The position numbers and the translations under genes were made by a program. Under the pieces are notes generated by a model. It was not told where the DNA came from. It was given only the letters and a program-made list of their open reading frames with translations, and did no database searches. Positions 24,255 through 33,735 of a DNA stretch of 64,000 nucleotides are shown here, in pieces (position 1 is the first letter of the stretch; the number at the start of each line of letters is the position of its first letter). This stretch comes from Collimonas sp. OK412. GTDB lineage: Bacteria > Pseudomonadota > Gammaproteobacteria > Burkholderiales > Burkholderiaceae_D. The stretch is from the NCBI RefSeq assembly GCF_900112135.1, contig NZ_FOLC01000010.1, forward strand, positions 1-64,000, in the 5' to 3' direction.

Positions 24255-25961
24255 TTATTCTCCGGGTAGGGTTTCGATGATTGGGTTTGCGGCCTGCCGG
24301 CCCGCCAGCGCCAGGTGCACGGCTTCCGCTACGCTCAGCGCGCTCAGTGATTCCAGCGGAAAGCCGGGGGCGACGGCGTTTTTCATGCAGTCATACGCAG
24401 GATCCTTGAGCCGCGCCAGCAATAAACGCAAGCCGCGGCTGTCGATAAAATTAAAAAAATCATGCAGGCCTTCCAGGCTGGAGCTGTCCAGGTCCGGGGA
24501 CTCTTCCAGGCTGAGGATCACCGTGTGCAGCGGCGCCGGGGCGGCCAGGATATTCTGCCGCGCCTGGCCCAGGATGCGTTCGGCATTGGCGAAAAACAGC
24601 GGCTCGTTAGGGCGCAGGATGATGATGCCTGACACCGGACGGGCTTCCGGATGGGTACGGATATTGACGAAATCATGGCCTTGTCCGAGCTGGCCCAGCA
24701 CCGAGATGGTCGATTGTGAAAATTGCCGCAGCATCATCAGCAGGCTGATCGCAATCGAAGCCAGCAAACCATCCAGCACGCCCAGCAGCAGCACGGCGAT
24801 CACGGAAGCGATCACCACCAGGCGATCGCGGCGCCACTGGAAATAGGGGCGGAAGATGGCGGGATTAAGGGTGTGGCCGACGGCGTGGATCACGATTGCC
24901 GCCAGCACCGGTTCCGGCGTCAGGGCGATGGCGGGCAGCAAGGTCAGGACGATCGCCAGCATCACCAGCGCCGCCACCCAGCCCGACAGGCGCGAGGTGG
25001 CGCCGGCGGCTTCATTGGCGGAGGTGGCGGAATAACCTGCGCCGACCGGCATGCCGTGGAACAGGCCGGACAGCAGGTTGGAGGCGCCCAGCGCCAGCAG
25101 GTCGCGGTTGGGCGCCACCGTATCGCCATGCTTGATGGCGAAGCTGCGGATGGCGCCATACGATTCGGCGTACAGGATCATGCCCATGGCAAAGCCCAGT
25201 TCGCCCAGGCGCAGCCAGTCGGCGCGCGACAGCATGGGCAGTGTCGGCGTCGCCAGCTGCAGGTGGATGCTGCCGACCAGGCCGACGCCATATCGGGTCA
25301 AATCCAGCCACTGGCCGGCGGCGACGCCGATGACGATCACCAGCAGCGCGCCCGGCAGCCGGCGCAGGCGCGCAAACAGATACAGCAAGGCCAGCGCGGC
25401 CGCCATCACGGCGACGCTGATCCAGTTCCAGCGGCCGACCTGCATCGCCATTTCAGGGATGAAGCGCGTCATGTCGCTATGCTCGGGATGGACGCCGACG
25501 ACGCCGGCAAACTGCTTGAAAATGATGACCAGCGCCAGGCCGAAGGCAAACCCGCGCAACACCGGCTTGGCGATGAAATCGGTGATGCCGCCCATGCGCG
25601 CCAGGCCGGCCAGCAGGAAAAACAGTCCGGTAATCATCACCAGTCCGATCGCCAGCGTCATGCGCAAGCCGGTGTCGCCGTTTGCCATGGATGCCGTGGC
25701 TGCCGCCAGCACTGCTGCGGAGGAGGAGGTGGCGGAGACGATGGCAAAGCGGCTGCTGCCAAACAGGCCGTAGCAGAGCAGGCCGGCAAACAGCGCGATC
25801 ACCCCGGTTTGCGGCGGCAGGTTGGCGATGCTGGAATAGGCGACCGCCTCGGGCAGCAGCAGGCCGGCGATCGACAGCCCGGCTATCAGGTCCGCCAGGT
25901 AGGCGCGTTTGGCGGCGGGCGGCGGGTTCAGGTCGGCATGTTGGGATGGTGCAGCGCTCAT
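24255..25961 (-). CDS. SulP-family anion transporter with C-terminal STAS domain
   Basis: A 568-residue transporter. About 14 hydrophobic helices in the first 400 residues (GLSIAGLLLPEAVAYS is the conserved opening), then a STAS domain (about 440-555) containing LDSSSLEGLHDF, the anti-sigma-antagonist-like loop with the phosphorylatable-Ser position. SulP proteins import sulfate, bicarbonate or organic anions, usually with Na+ or H+. No carbonic anhydrase domain is fused or adjacent, so sulfate versus bicarbonate cannot be assigned. The SecD-P1-like gene follows with a 2-base gap. Confidence 0.9.
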   Translation of the reverse strand: MSAAPSQHADLNPPPAAKRAYLADLIAGLSIAGLLLPEAVAYSSIANLPPQTGVIALFAGLLCYGLFGSSRFAIVSATSSSAAVLAAATASMANGDTGLRMTLAIGLVMITGLFFLLAGLARMGGITDFIAKPVLRGFAFGLALVIIFKQFAGVVGVHPEHSDMTRFIPEMAMQVGRWNWISVAVMAAALALLYLFARLRRLPGALLVIVIGVAAGQWLDLTRYGVGLVGSIHLQLATPTLPMLSRADWLRLGELGFAMGMILYAESYGAIRSFAIKHGDTVAPNRDLLALGASNLLSGLFHGMPVGAGYSATSANEAAGATSRLSGWVAALVMLAIVLTLLPAIALTPEPVLAAIVIHAVGHTLNPAIFRPYFQWRRDRLVVIASVIAVLLLGVLDGLLASIAISLLMMLRQFSQSTISVLGQLGQGHDFVNIRTHPEARPVSGIIILRPNEPLFFANAERILGQARQNILAAPAPLHTVILSLEESPDLDSSSLEGLHDFFNFIDSRGLRLLLARLKDPAYDCMKNAVAPGFPLESLSALSVAEAVHLALAGRQAANPIIETLPGE

Positions 25962-26262
25962 GCGCCTCCTGAAGATGAGTTTGGGGATCCTGGTTTTATG
26001 CTGTTTCGGCGGTCCGGCAATCCGGCAAGACAGCGGAAAAGCAGCTTCGGACCGGACCGCCGCGGCAGTTTACGCGATAACGGATTGCCGTTGATTTTAA
26101 GTCAAATCTCCTCTGTTGTTGCACGCATTTTTTGCGGCAGGCAAAGCGCGCGCGGTGTCGTTTTTGATGGCAGATTATTTCCATCCGCCGGACAAGGATT
26201 GAAGAAGCCGGTATCGGCTGCGGGTGCGGGCGATTCCTTGCGCTGCCTGCTTCGCATCATTT
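25962..26262. other. Intergenic gap with 11-bp inverted repeat
   Basis: Between the SulP start and the HlyD stop. An exact 11-bp inverted repeat (26007-26017 and 26052-26062) is separated by 34 bases; it could be an mRNA structure or a regulator site. No gene is supported. Confidence 0.35.
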
Positions 26263-27159
26263 TTACGGTTTTGCCGCCGGCCGCTCCCCGGGTTTGACAA
26301 TCACGGTGCAAGTCATGCCTGCCGCCAGCGTGACGCCGTCCGGCACCTTGTCGATATGGATGCGCACCGGCACGCGCTGCGCCAGCCGGACCCAGTTGAA
26401 GCTGGGATTCACGTTGGCCAGGCCGTAGCTGCCCAGCGCATTGTCGCGATCGGTGATGCCGCGCGAGATGCTGTCGATATGGCCGCCGATCAGCTGTTCG
26501 CTGCCGAGCAGGCGCATGTCGACGGCGTCGCCGACTTTCATCAAGGGCAGTTTGTTCTCTTCGAAATAACCGTACACCCAGAACGAATTGGCGTCGATCA
26601 CCGCCAGCTTGGGCGTGCCGGCCTGGGCGAAATCGCCGGCGTGCACGTTGAGGTTGGTGATCCAGCCGTCCACCGTGGCCCGGATTTCGGTGCGGTCCAG
26701 GTTCAGCCTGGCGCTGTCGCGCGCCGCCAGGGCGGCCTGGTACTGGGCCTGGGCGGCGGAAGCATCGGCACTCGAATTTTCACGGTTTTCATTGGAAATC
26801 ACGTCGCCATCCAGTTTGGCGCGGCGCGCCGCATCGCGCTGTTTGGTGCTCAGCCCGATGCGCCGTTCAGCCACCGTCGCTTCGGCTTGCGCCAGCGCCA
26901 GCGTATAGCGCGCAGGATCGATCTTCATCAGCAGGTCGCCCTTGTGCACATAGCTGTTGTCGGCCACCGGCACCGCCACCACGATCCCGGACACATCGGC
27001 GGCGACGCTGATGACGTCGGCGCGCACCCGGCCGTCGCGGGTCCAGGGCGTATTCATGTAGCGGTCCCACAGCGCGCGCACCAGCAGGAAGGCAATCAGG
27101 ACCACAATCAGCGTAATCGCCACTTGCAGCAGGGTTTTTATAATGCTTGAGGATTTCAT
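26263..27159 (-). CDS. HlyD-family membrane-fusion protein (AaeA-like)
   Basis: A 298-residue periplasmic adaptor. One N-terminal anchor helix (IIKTLLQVAITLIVVLIAFLL), a barrel-sandwich domain starting VRADVISVAADVSGIV, an alpha-hairpin (LAQAEATVAERRIG to AALAARDSARLNLDRTEIRA) and the second half of the lipoyl domain VDGWITNLNVHAGDFA. Such adaptors join an inner-membrane FUSC pump to an outer-membrane channel. It is the last gene of the NodT-FUSC-DUF1656-HlyD operon, the set that forms p-hydroxybenzoate-type efflux pumps. Confidence 0.9.
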   Translation of the reverse strand: MKSSSIIKTLLQVAITLIVVLIAFLLVRALWDRYMNTPWTRDGRVRADVISVAADVSGIVVAVPVADNSYVHKGDLLMKIDPARYTLALAQAEATVAERRIGLSTKQRDAARRAKLDGDVISNENRENSSADASAAQAQYQAALAARDSARLNLDRTEIRATVDGWITNLNVHAGDFAQAGTPKLAVIDANSFWVYGYFEENKLPLMKVGDAVDMRLLGSEQLIGGHIDSISRGITDRDNALGSYGLANVNPSFNWVRLAQRVPVRIHIDKVPDGVTLAAGMTCTVIVKPGERPAAKP

Positions 27160-27202
27160 GTCGGCCTAAAGGTAAATTTTTACGGCGAATTTTTATGGCA
27201 AA

Positions 27203-27406
27203 TCAGGTAGCGTGCAGCAGCAGTCCGGCGCCGCCGAAAATACAAAAGAACAGGGCGATACGGAACAGGCTGGGATGCCAGACGTAACGGAACAGGCCCA
27301 GGCGGGTGAAGATCCAGTCGATCGCCATCTGCAGGAACAGGCAGCCGATGAACACCAGCAGCAAGGTCGGGATGAGCGCATCGAGGAGTGCGATTTCGCG
27401 CGGCAT
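27203..27406 (-). CDS. DUF1656 small membrane protein (AaeX-like)
   Basis: A 67-residue protein with two hydrophobic helices, opening MPREIALLDALIPTLLLVF as in DUF1656/AaeX. These proteins sit between the FUSC and HlyD genes in aromatic-acid efflux operons; their precise role is unknown. ATG at 27406 lies 2 bases after the FUSC stop, indicating coupled translation. Too small to have been called from length alone; the assignment rests on sequence pattern and place. Confidence 0.88.
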   Translation of the reverse strand: MPREIALLDALIPTLLLVFIGCLFLQMAIDWIFTRLGLFRYVWHPSLFRIALFFCIFGGAGLLLHAT

Positions 27407-27408
27407 GG

Positions 27409-29511
27409 TCAAGTCTCCGAAGTGGTGGTTGAGGTTTCGGCCGGCGTCAGCACGGTGACGCGTTCCAGCATGGCGCCGCGCATCAGGTGCAGGTTGGCCA
27501 GCACCGCAGGCAGTGCGCCGCACACGGCGATCGCCGCCAGCACGGCATCGAGTGCGGCGCGCAAGCGCGCCTGGCTGGGGCGGGCAAACAGATAGGCGAT
27601 GCCGCGTATGGATTGCTCGATCCGGTCGTGCGCTTGCCGGTCCGTGACGGCCAGCATTTCCTGGCGCAGCTGGATCACGGCGCGCCCGGTTTCCAGCACC
27701 GACAGCAGCCAGGTCATGATGTCGCGGTCGTCCGGGTTGTCCAGCGAATGGGTAATCGCAAAACGCGACAGCAGGTCGCGGGTGCCGCTTTCAAAGCGGC
27801 CCAGCAAGCCCGGCAGAGGCCGGTTGCAGGCTTCCTCCACCTGGCGCCGCAGGGCGCGCGCCAGGCGGCGCTTGATCCAGCGGCTGTCGGACGGATCGAT
27901 GACCTGGTACAGGACCGAGGCGACGGCGACCCCGATCAGGCCGCCGGCCATGCCGTTGAGCAGCGCCGGCATGTCGAACTGGTAGTTGCTGCCGATGCTG
28001 GCGTAGGAAAAGAAAAACAGCAGTATGCCGGTGCCGATGCCAGAGTATTTTTTTGTGGTAGTGAGCCAGGCGCCAATCAGGATGAACGGCGCCAGCGCGA
28101 TGCACAGCATGGCGAAATTTTCGGCTTGCGATTGCAGGTAGTAGGCCGACAGGAAACCGAAAAAACCGCCTAGCGCGCCGCCGATCATGAATTGCCGCAC
28201 GATCTTGATGGGCGATGGGGCGGCGGCAAACAGGGCGCTGACAACCGTCGCCATGACTACCGCATCGGTGCCGGACACCCAGCCCGATTCGATCCAGAAC
28301 AGCGACGATATGCCGAAACCGATCGCGGCTCGCAGCGCCGAGGTCAGCACCAGCGTCGGGTCGGTGCGCGCGACGTAGTGCGCGGGCAGCTGGACGTCGT
28401 CGGGCATGTGCATTTCAGTCTGGATTACGACGGCATGGATCCTTGCATAGACCTGCAACTCATCGGCGAACCTTGCCAGCAGCTCGGCGGCGGAGTCGAA
28501 ATCGAGCACGTGGCTGCTGTCGCCGGTGCTGCCGTTGGCCGTCGCCAGGCCCCGGCGCAAGGCGGCCAGGCGCTGCGGCAGCGCGAGGCGCACTTGCGCC
28601 AGCTGCGTCCGGTCCTGGCTGGAGAGGGCGCGCACGATGGCTTTATATTCCATCAGCAAGGCGTTCAGCGTGCTCAGTTTGCCGCCGGCTTGCAGGCGGC
28701 CGAACAGCTGGTCGAGCGAGTGGAAGGTGGTGGAAGCGGTCATGAACGCGTTGTTCAGCTGCCTTAGCTGCAGGCTTTGCAGATGCCCGGTCGCGCTTTC
28801 AAATACCGACGAGGTGCGCAGCGCTTCCAGGGAAATCACTTCACCGATAAAACGCAGCACCATGCGTTCGCGCGCCGGCCGGGAACTGGGAGCTACGTCA
28901 TCCAGCGCGATGAAGGTCTTGAAATCGGCGAAACGCTTGCGCACCGTCAGCAGCAGGACATCGGACAGGCGCTTGGGAAACAGCACGTCGCTGACCACCC
29001 CGGCGCAGAGCAGGCCCAGCATCACTTCGCTCAGGCGCGTCATGGCGATGTCGAAAGCCTGGTCCGGCTGCAGCGCCGCCGGCAGGCCGACGATGACCAG
29101 CGTGTAGCCGGCCAGCACGAAGGCATACGACTGGAAATTACGGAAGACGGTCGAGCCGGCGGTGCAGAAAGCCAGCCAGCAGGCGCCTGCCGCCAGGAAC
29201 AGGACCGGCTGTTGCGAAAACGAAGCGGCCAGGACGATCGACATGATGACGCCGACCGAGGTGCCGATGAAACGATAAAAGCCCTTGGCCAGCACCAGGC
29301 CGCTGCGCGGCTGCAGCACGATGACCACGGTAATCATTGCGGTGCCCGGCCTGGACAGGTCGAACAGCAGCGACAGGCCCAACGCCAGCAGGGTCGCCAG
29401 CAGGATCTTGCTGACATACAGCAGGTCCTGGCCATGGCCCTCCAGCCAGCTGACGGCGGCATGCTTCAGGTGGTCCAGCCAGCTTTCGCGGTTGCTTGCA
29501 ATCTCGCTCAT
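27409..29511 (-). CDS. FUSC-family inner-membrane efflux pump (AaeB-like)
   Basis: A 700-residue protein with the tandem FUSC/AaeB layout: five or six N-terminal helices (LLYVSKILLATLLALGLSLLF to VLAGYTLVIVGL), a cytosolic helical region (about 190-370), a second set of helices (about 380-530) and a C-terminal cytosolic domain. Members expel hydroxylated aromatic carboxylic acids or fusaric acid. Starts 12 bases after the NodT stop and shares an operon with DUF1656 and HlyD genes, giving a full three-part pump. No LysR-type regulator gene lies beside it. Confidence 0.9.
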   Translation of the reverse strand: MSEIASNRESWLDHLKHAAVSWLEGHGQDLLYVSKILLATLLALGLSLLFDLSRPGTAMITVVIVLQPRSGLVLAKGFYRFIGTSVGVIMSIVLAASFSQQPVLFLAAGACWLAFCTAGSTVFRNFQSYAFVLAGYTLVIVGLPAALQPDQAFDIAMTRLSEVMLGLLCAGVVSDVLFPKRLSDVLLLTVRKRFADFKTFIALDDVAPSSRPARERMVLRFIGEVISLEALRTSSVFESATGHLQSLQLRQLNNAFMTASTTFHSLDQLFGRLQAGGKLSTLNALLMEYKAIVRALSSQDRTQLAQVRLALPQRLAALRRGLATANGSTGDSSHVLDFDSAAELLARFADELQVYARIHAVVIQTEMHMPDDVQLPAHYVARTDPTLVLTSALRAAIGFGISSLFWIESGWVSGTDAVVMATVVSALFAAAPSPIKIVRQFMIGGALGGFFGFLSAYYLQSQAENFAMLCIALAPFILIGAWLTTTKKYSGIGTGILLFFFSYASIGSNYQFDMPALLNGMAGGLIGVAVASVLYQVIDPSDSRWIKRRLARALRRQVEEACNRPLPGLLGRFESGTRDLLSRFAITHSLDNPDDRDIMTWLLSVLETGRAVIQLRQEMLAVTDRQAHDRIEQSIRGIAYLFARPSQARLRAALDAVLAAIAVCGALPAVLANLHLMRGAMLERVTVLTPAETSTTTSET

Positions 29512-29523
29512 GGTCGGCGCTGC

Positions 29524-31029
29524 TTATTTTCCTGCCGCCACGGCATCGGCCGGCTGCGGCAAATCGTCGCCCAGGCCGCCGCCCAGCGCCTGCATCAGCT
29601 GCGCCCAGTTATCCAGGTAGCTGGCGCGGATCTGCGCTACGCGTATCTGCTGCTGCAGCAGGACCAGCTGGGTCTGGATCACGTTGATATTGGCGGTCAG
29701 CCCGGCCTGGTAGCCGCGCATCGCCAGGTCATAGGATTGCTTCGACAGCGCCAGCGCCTGTTCCGACTGCGCGCGCTGCTGTTGCTGCGATTTCAGCTTG
29801 ACGATCTGGTCGGCCACGCTTTGCAGCGCTTGCACCAGCGTATTGTTGTAGCTTTCAATGGCGGCGTCGAAAGCGGCGGTCTGGGCGCCGAGGTTGGCGC
29901 GCAGGCGGCCGCCTTCAAAGATCGGCAGCGAAATCGCCGGTCCGACGCCGCGTACCGCGGAGGCGGCGCTGAGGAAGTTGGTGAAACCGAGCGCTTGCAG
30001 GCCGGCGAAGGCGGAGATGTTGATGTCCGGGTAGAACGCTGCCTTGGCGGCATCGATATTCTTGTCCATGGCTTCCACCCGCCAGCGCTGCGCGATCACG
30101 TCAGGGCGGCGGCCGACCAGGTGCGCCGGCACGTTGTCGGGCAAGCCTATGGCGAGCGGCGTGCTGTTGTCGGCGCCGACCAGGCGCGCCGCCAGCTGCG
30201 GCCGCTGGATCGTCTCGCCGCTGCCGGGGCCTTTGCCGCTCAAGGCCGCAATCTGGTTGCGCAGCAGGGCGATGTTTTCATCGATTTTCTCGATATTGGC
30301 GCGGGCGTCCGGCAAGGCGGTTTCGGCCTGGCTGACTTCCAGCCGGGTGCCCAGGCCTGCCGCCAGCCTGCGCTGGGCGAAGCTGGCGATCAAGGTTTGC
30401 TGCGCCAGCGTGGTGACGGCGATATCGCGCAGGGCGTATTGCGTCGCCAGCTGCAGGTAGCCGCGCACTACCGCCACTTCCAGGTTCAGCTGCGCGCTGC
30501 GGGCTTCGGCGGCGCTGACGTGGACGTTGTCGAGCGCCGATTCCAGCGCGCTGCGGTCCTTGTCCCACAGGTCGAGGTCGTAACTGGCCTTGACGGTGAT
30601 TTCATTGTCCCAGTTCCAGCTGCCGCCCAGCGGCGGCGGGAAGATGTATTCGGAGGAGTACAAGCCGCGCGTGCTGGCCGCTTCGGCGCCGACCTTGGGC
30701 AGGGTGGCGGCGCGGGCTACGCCGGCCAGCGACGAAGCCTGGCGGATGCGCGCCTGGGCGATCTTCAGGCTGGGGTTGCCGGCCACCGCCTGCTGCACCA
30801 GGGCGTCCAGTTGCGGATCGCGATAACTTTGCCACCAGGCGCTGGTCGGCCATGCGGTCTTGTTCAGGTTGGCCAGTGCGGCGCCGCCGGAAAGCGCGTT
30901 GCCGTCGGTTAATCTGGATTGCTTGTCGATGCCTGAAAAGTCGGCGCAGGCGCTTAACAAGAGCGCCAAGGAAGCGGCAAGCAGAAGCTTGGCCGAGGGA
31001 GGACGCTGGAAGATGGAATATAACCGCAT
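29524..31029 (-). CDS. NodT-family outer-membrane efflux lipoprotein
   Basis: A 501-residue outer-membrane factor. Lipoprotein signal with lipobox LLLSAC (Cys near residue 28), then the TolC-like repeat: WWQSYRDPQLDALVQQAVAGNPSLKIAQARIRQA is the family opening (only cited as location, about 65-98), and a second half with AVRGVGPAISLPIFEGGRLRA. It forms the trimeric exit duct for the efflux pump encoded downstream. First gene of the operon, with about 190 bases before the DUF4148 gene. Confidence 0.92.
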   Translation of the reverse strand: MRLYSIFQRPPSAKLLLAASLALLLSACADFSGIDKQSRLTDGNALSGGAALANLNKTAWPTSAWWQSYRDPQLDALVQQAVAGNPSLKIAQARIRQASSLAGVARAATLPKVGAEAASTRGLYSSEYIFPPPLGGSWNWDNEITVKASYDLDLWDKDRSALESALDNVHVSAAEARSAQLNLEVAVVRGYLQLATQYALRDIAVTTLAQQTLIASFAQRRLAAGLGTRLEVSQAETALPDARANIEKIDENIALLRNQIAALSGKGPGSGETIQRPQLAARLVGADNSTPLAIGLPDNVPAHLVGRRPDVIAQRWRVEAMDKNIDAAKAAFYPDINISAFAGLQALGFTNFLSAASAVRGVGPAISLPIFEGGRLRANLGAQTAAFDAAIESYNNTLVQALQSVADQIVKLKSQQQQRAQSEQALALSKQSYDLAMRGYQAGLTANINVIQTQLVLLQQQIRVAQIRASYLDNWAQLMQALGGGLGDDLPQPADAVAAGK

Positions 31030-31141
31030 GGAAACCCAAATTGTAATGATTAGAGAGGTCTGAACGCTTATTTGCCGACAGCGCTTGCACTACACTAAAA
31101 CCCCGGGTTACGCGGTGAACGAGGATATGCCTGAATAATAG

Positions 31142-31168
31142 CAAAACGCCAGCTAGGCTGGCGTTTTG
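31142..31168 (-). terminator. Rho-independent terminator of the DUF4148 gene
   Basis: Perfect 12-bp arms (31142-31153, 31157-31168) with a 3-base loop; on the minus strand the arm ends in UUUU. Confidence 0.75.
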
Positions 31169-31218
31169 TGTAACTCTGAAACTCGCTGGATCAGTGTTGC
31201 ATCAGATACTTTTACAGT

Positions 31219-31491
31219 TTAGTTGCCGCTATAGACCGATGGCTCTGCCTTGTCGAGCTGGCTGACTACGTCAGCGCGGGTTTCCGGCTGGCCTACGGCT
31301 GCAACTACAGGGTACTGGTTGCGGGCAACGGTCAGCGAACCGTCTTTCTGGGCTTGTGCCAGTTCGGCCTGGACATCGGCGCGCGATTTGGCCGAAACAA
31401 ACGGTGTTTCAGGTGGATATGGAGCGTCGGCCAAGGCGCTGCCAGCGGCAGCCAAAATTGCGAGGCCAGCAATAATTTGTTTCGTGTTCAT
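31219..31491 (-). CDS. DUF4148 exported protein
   Basis: A 90-residue protein: signal peptide MNTKQIIAGLAILAAAGSALA, then the DUF4148 repeat pattern SRADVQAELAQAQKDG and TRADVVSQLDKAEPSVYSG. This family is small, periplasmic, very common in Burkholderiales and of unknown function. It is monocistronic with its own terminator. The 31492-31833 stretch upstream holds its promoter region and no other gene. Confidence 0.88.
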   Translation of the reverse strand: MNTKQIIAGLAILAAAGSALADAPYPPETPFVSAKSRADVQAELAQAQKDGSLTVARNQYPVVAAVGQPETRADVVSQLDKAEPSVYSGN

Positions 31492-31833
31492 GTTTTTCTC
31501 CGATAAGTGGTTGATGGCACCGGGCTCGGCGGAACAGGCATTGTGCAGCCCGTCGGGTCCTGCCTCGGTGAGCGGCGCACTTGCATTGGTTGATATTGCT
31601 TGTGTGTTGCGCCCATCGATGAAGCAAGTGTAGAGGCATCACGATCAACAATAAATGGTCATATTGGAAATTGACTATTCCTGATATGGCAATAATAAAA
31701 AGGAACTTTTTGGTGCGGTGCGCAACCAAACCACGTTAAGCAGAAGCGGGAATCGATGCAGGCCGGGACAGCCGGCTGTAGAGGAACGCTGGTTTTGCAC
31801 CAGGAAGATGCAAAACCAGGAAAAAACCAGGAA
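31492..31833. other. Intergenic region, AT-richer than surroundings
   Basis: Contains no supported gene. Near its right end an 11-bp inverted repeat (31789-31799, 31809-31819, 9-base loop) lies 15 bases beyond the mnmA stop and could end that transcript, though no U-run follows on the minus strand. Confidence 0.4.
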
Positions 31834-32955
31834 TCAGGCGATGTTGCCGGACGATTCGATGATGCCGCCGCCGAGACAGACATCGCCGTCGTACAGCACC
31901 GCGGATTGCCCCGGGGTGACAGCCCATTGCGGATCACTGAACCTGAGCGCGAAATTTTCCGTTCCAGGCAGCAGCAGGCTGTCAAACGCGCAGGCCATGT
32001 CGGCTTGCCGGTAGCGTGTCTTGGCCGACAGCTGGCCGCTGCCCGGCGCTTCTCCCGCCACCCAGCTGAGCTGGCCAGCCTGCAGCGTCGACGACAGCAG
32101 CCACGGATGATCATGCCCCTGGACGATGTACAAGGTGTTGTTTTCCACATCTTTCCTGGCGACATACCAGGGATCGCTATCGCCGCCCGCATTCTTGTGC
32201 GTCTTCATGCCCCCCAAGCCAATGCCCTTGCGCTGGCCCAGCGTGTAAAAACTCAAGCCGACATGTTCGCCCACCACATCGCCATCGGGGGTCTTCATCG
32301 GTCCCGGCTTATAAGACAGGTAGCGGTTCAGGAATTCGCGGAACGGCCGTTCGCCGATAAAGCAGATGCCGGTCGAGTCCTTCTTCTTGGCATTCGGCAA
32401 CTGGATCTGCTCGGCGATCTTGCGCACCTCGGTTTTCTGGATTTCCCCCAGCGGGAACAGGGTCCGCGACAGTTGCGACTGGTTCAGCCGGTGCAGGAAA
32501 TAACTTTGATCCTTGCTGGCGTCGACCGCTTTCAACAGTTCGAAGCGGCCGGAATCGGCCTGCCGCACGCGCGCGTAATGGCCGGTGGCGATCAGGTCGG
32601 CGCCTAGCTTCATGGCGTGGTCGAGGAATGCCTTGAACTTGATTTCGGCGTTGCACAGCACGTCCGGATTCGGCGTGCGCCCAGCCTGGTACTCGCGCAG
32701 GAATTCGGCGAATACCCGGTCCTTGTACTCGGCGGCAAAATTGACCGCTTCGATATCGACCCCGATCACGTCGGCCACGCTGACCGCATCGATCCAGTCC
32801 TGCCGCGTCGAACAGTATTCGGAATCGTCGTCGTCTTCCCAGTTCTTCATGAACAGGCCGATCACTTCGTAACCCTGCTGTTTCAGCATCCAGGCCGACA
32901 CCGAGGAGTCGACACCGCCCGACATGCCGATCACTACACGTTTTTTATTAGACAT
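31834..32955 (-). CDS. mnmA: tRNA-specific 2-thiouridylase MnmA
   Basis: A 373-residue enzyme that adds sulfur to U34 of tRNA-Lys, -Glu and -Gln. The PP-loop SGGVDSS (residues 12-18) binds ATP; the catalytic Cys pair lies in VLCNAEIKF (about 101) and [10 protein letters not shown] (about 197). The C-terminal barrel region completes the family length of about 370. Its start overlaps the last 8 bases of the NUDIX gene, so the two are cotranscribed, NUDIX first. This NUDIX-mnmA pairing is common in betaproteobacteria. Confidence 0.96.
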   Translation of the reverse strand: MSNKKRVVIGMSGGVDSSVSAWMLKQQGYEVIGLFMKNWEDDDDSEYCSTRQDWIDAVSVADVIGVDIEAVNFAAEYKDRVFAEFLREYQAGRTPNPDVLCNAEIKFKAFLDHAMKLGADLIATGHYARVRQADSGRFELLKAVDASKDQSYFLHRLNQSQLSRTLFPLGEIQKTEVRKIAEQIQLPNAKKKDSTGICFIGERPFREFLNRYLSYKPGPMKTPDGDVVGEHVGLSFYTLGQRKGIGLGGMKTHKNAGGDSDPWYVARKDVENNTLYIVQGHDHPWLLSSTLQAGQLSWVAGEAPGSGQLSAKTRYRQADMACAFDSLLLPGTENFALRFSDPQWAVTPGQSAVLYDGDVCLGGGIIESSGNIA

Positions 32956-33433
32956 GGGCCGCTCCGCAAGCGCTGGGATGGGTGTTGAGCATGGTCAGCG
33001 GCGCGCGCTGGCCGCGCAGGTAATCGTCGATGCACAGCAGCACTTGCGGGCTGCGGTGGCGTTCCGTGCACGCCGCCAGTTCGTCGCGCGACATCCACAA
33101 GGTGCGCAAGATGCCATGGTCGAGCGCCTGCTCATGCCGTGCGCCGAGATCGCCGCAGAAGGCGAAACGCAAGTAAGTGACCGCTTTGCCGGTGCGCGCC
33201 GATACATAACGCGCCATATACATGCCAACCAGCGCGGTAGGGGTGAAGTCGTGCGCGGTTTCTTCCAGCGTTTCGCGCACGACCGCCTGCACCAGCGACT
33301 CGTTGGGATCGAGATGGCCGGCTGGCTGGTTGATGCGGATGCCGTCACTGGTCGCTTCTTCAATCAGCAAGAAGCGGCCGTCGCGCTCTATGATCGCGGC
33401 AACTGTGACGGAGGGTTTCCAAACGTCAGTCAT
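32948..33433 (-). CDS. NUDIX hydrolase
   Basis: A 161-residue phosphohydrolase with an intact Nudix box: [24 protein letters not shown] in the form Gx5Ex7REUxEExGU (about residues 38-60; listed as location). Closest in pattern to the NudJ/phosphatase group that acts on HMP-PP, nucleotides or dinucleotides. Cotranscribed with mnmA through an 8-base overlap. Substrate not defined from sequence. Confidence 0.9.
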   Translation of the reverse strand: MTDVWKPSVTVAAIIERDGRFLLIEEATSDGIRINQPAGHLDPNESLVQAVVRETLEETAHDFTPTALVGMYMARYVSARTGKAVTYLRFAFCGDLGARHEQALDHGILRTLWMSRDELAACTERHRSPQVLLCIDDYLRGQRAPLTMLNTHPSACGAAHV

Positions 33434-33735
33434 AAATTCCTCGGTTAATCCGATATTTTAACTTGCCTGCCGGTTTTCGATGGGAAGCGGCTCAAGGCGG
33501 CGCAGCGTCTTAGCACAGAAAGCGGGTGTGATTGTAGCCATATTCACAACGGGGGATTAATTTTAGGATAAATAACCTACATCAAGACCTCTGGTTGTTG
33601 AGCCGCAATTTTTCCGTGTAAGATTCCATACAGCTAATTTGCAGGGCAGGGTTGAAGAGCCGCCTGGCCTGGGGGCGTGGCGCGTTATCCCGCCCTCGGC
33701 AAATCCAAGAATTCTTAACATAGTGGGAGAAGTAC
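33434..33735. other. Intergenic region upstream of the pnt operon
   Basis: Divergent promoter space between the NUDIX gene and pntAA. GGGAG lies 6 bases before the pntAA ATG. I see no reliable promoter hexamers and no gene; short frames at 33563-33869 only overlap pntAA. Confidence 0.5.

Noticed and set aside
24723-26297. Plus-strand open frame opposite SulP
   Set aside because: Gln/His/Arg-rich antisense composition, no domain features.
28777-30912. Plus-strand open frame opposite the NodT and FUSC genes
   Set aside because: Antisense to well-supported membrane genes; no ribosome site or family pattern.
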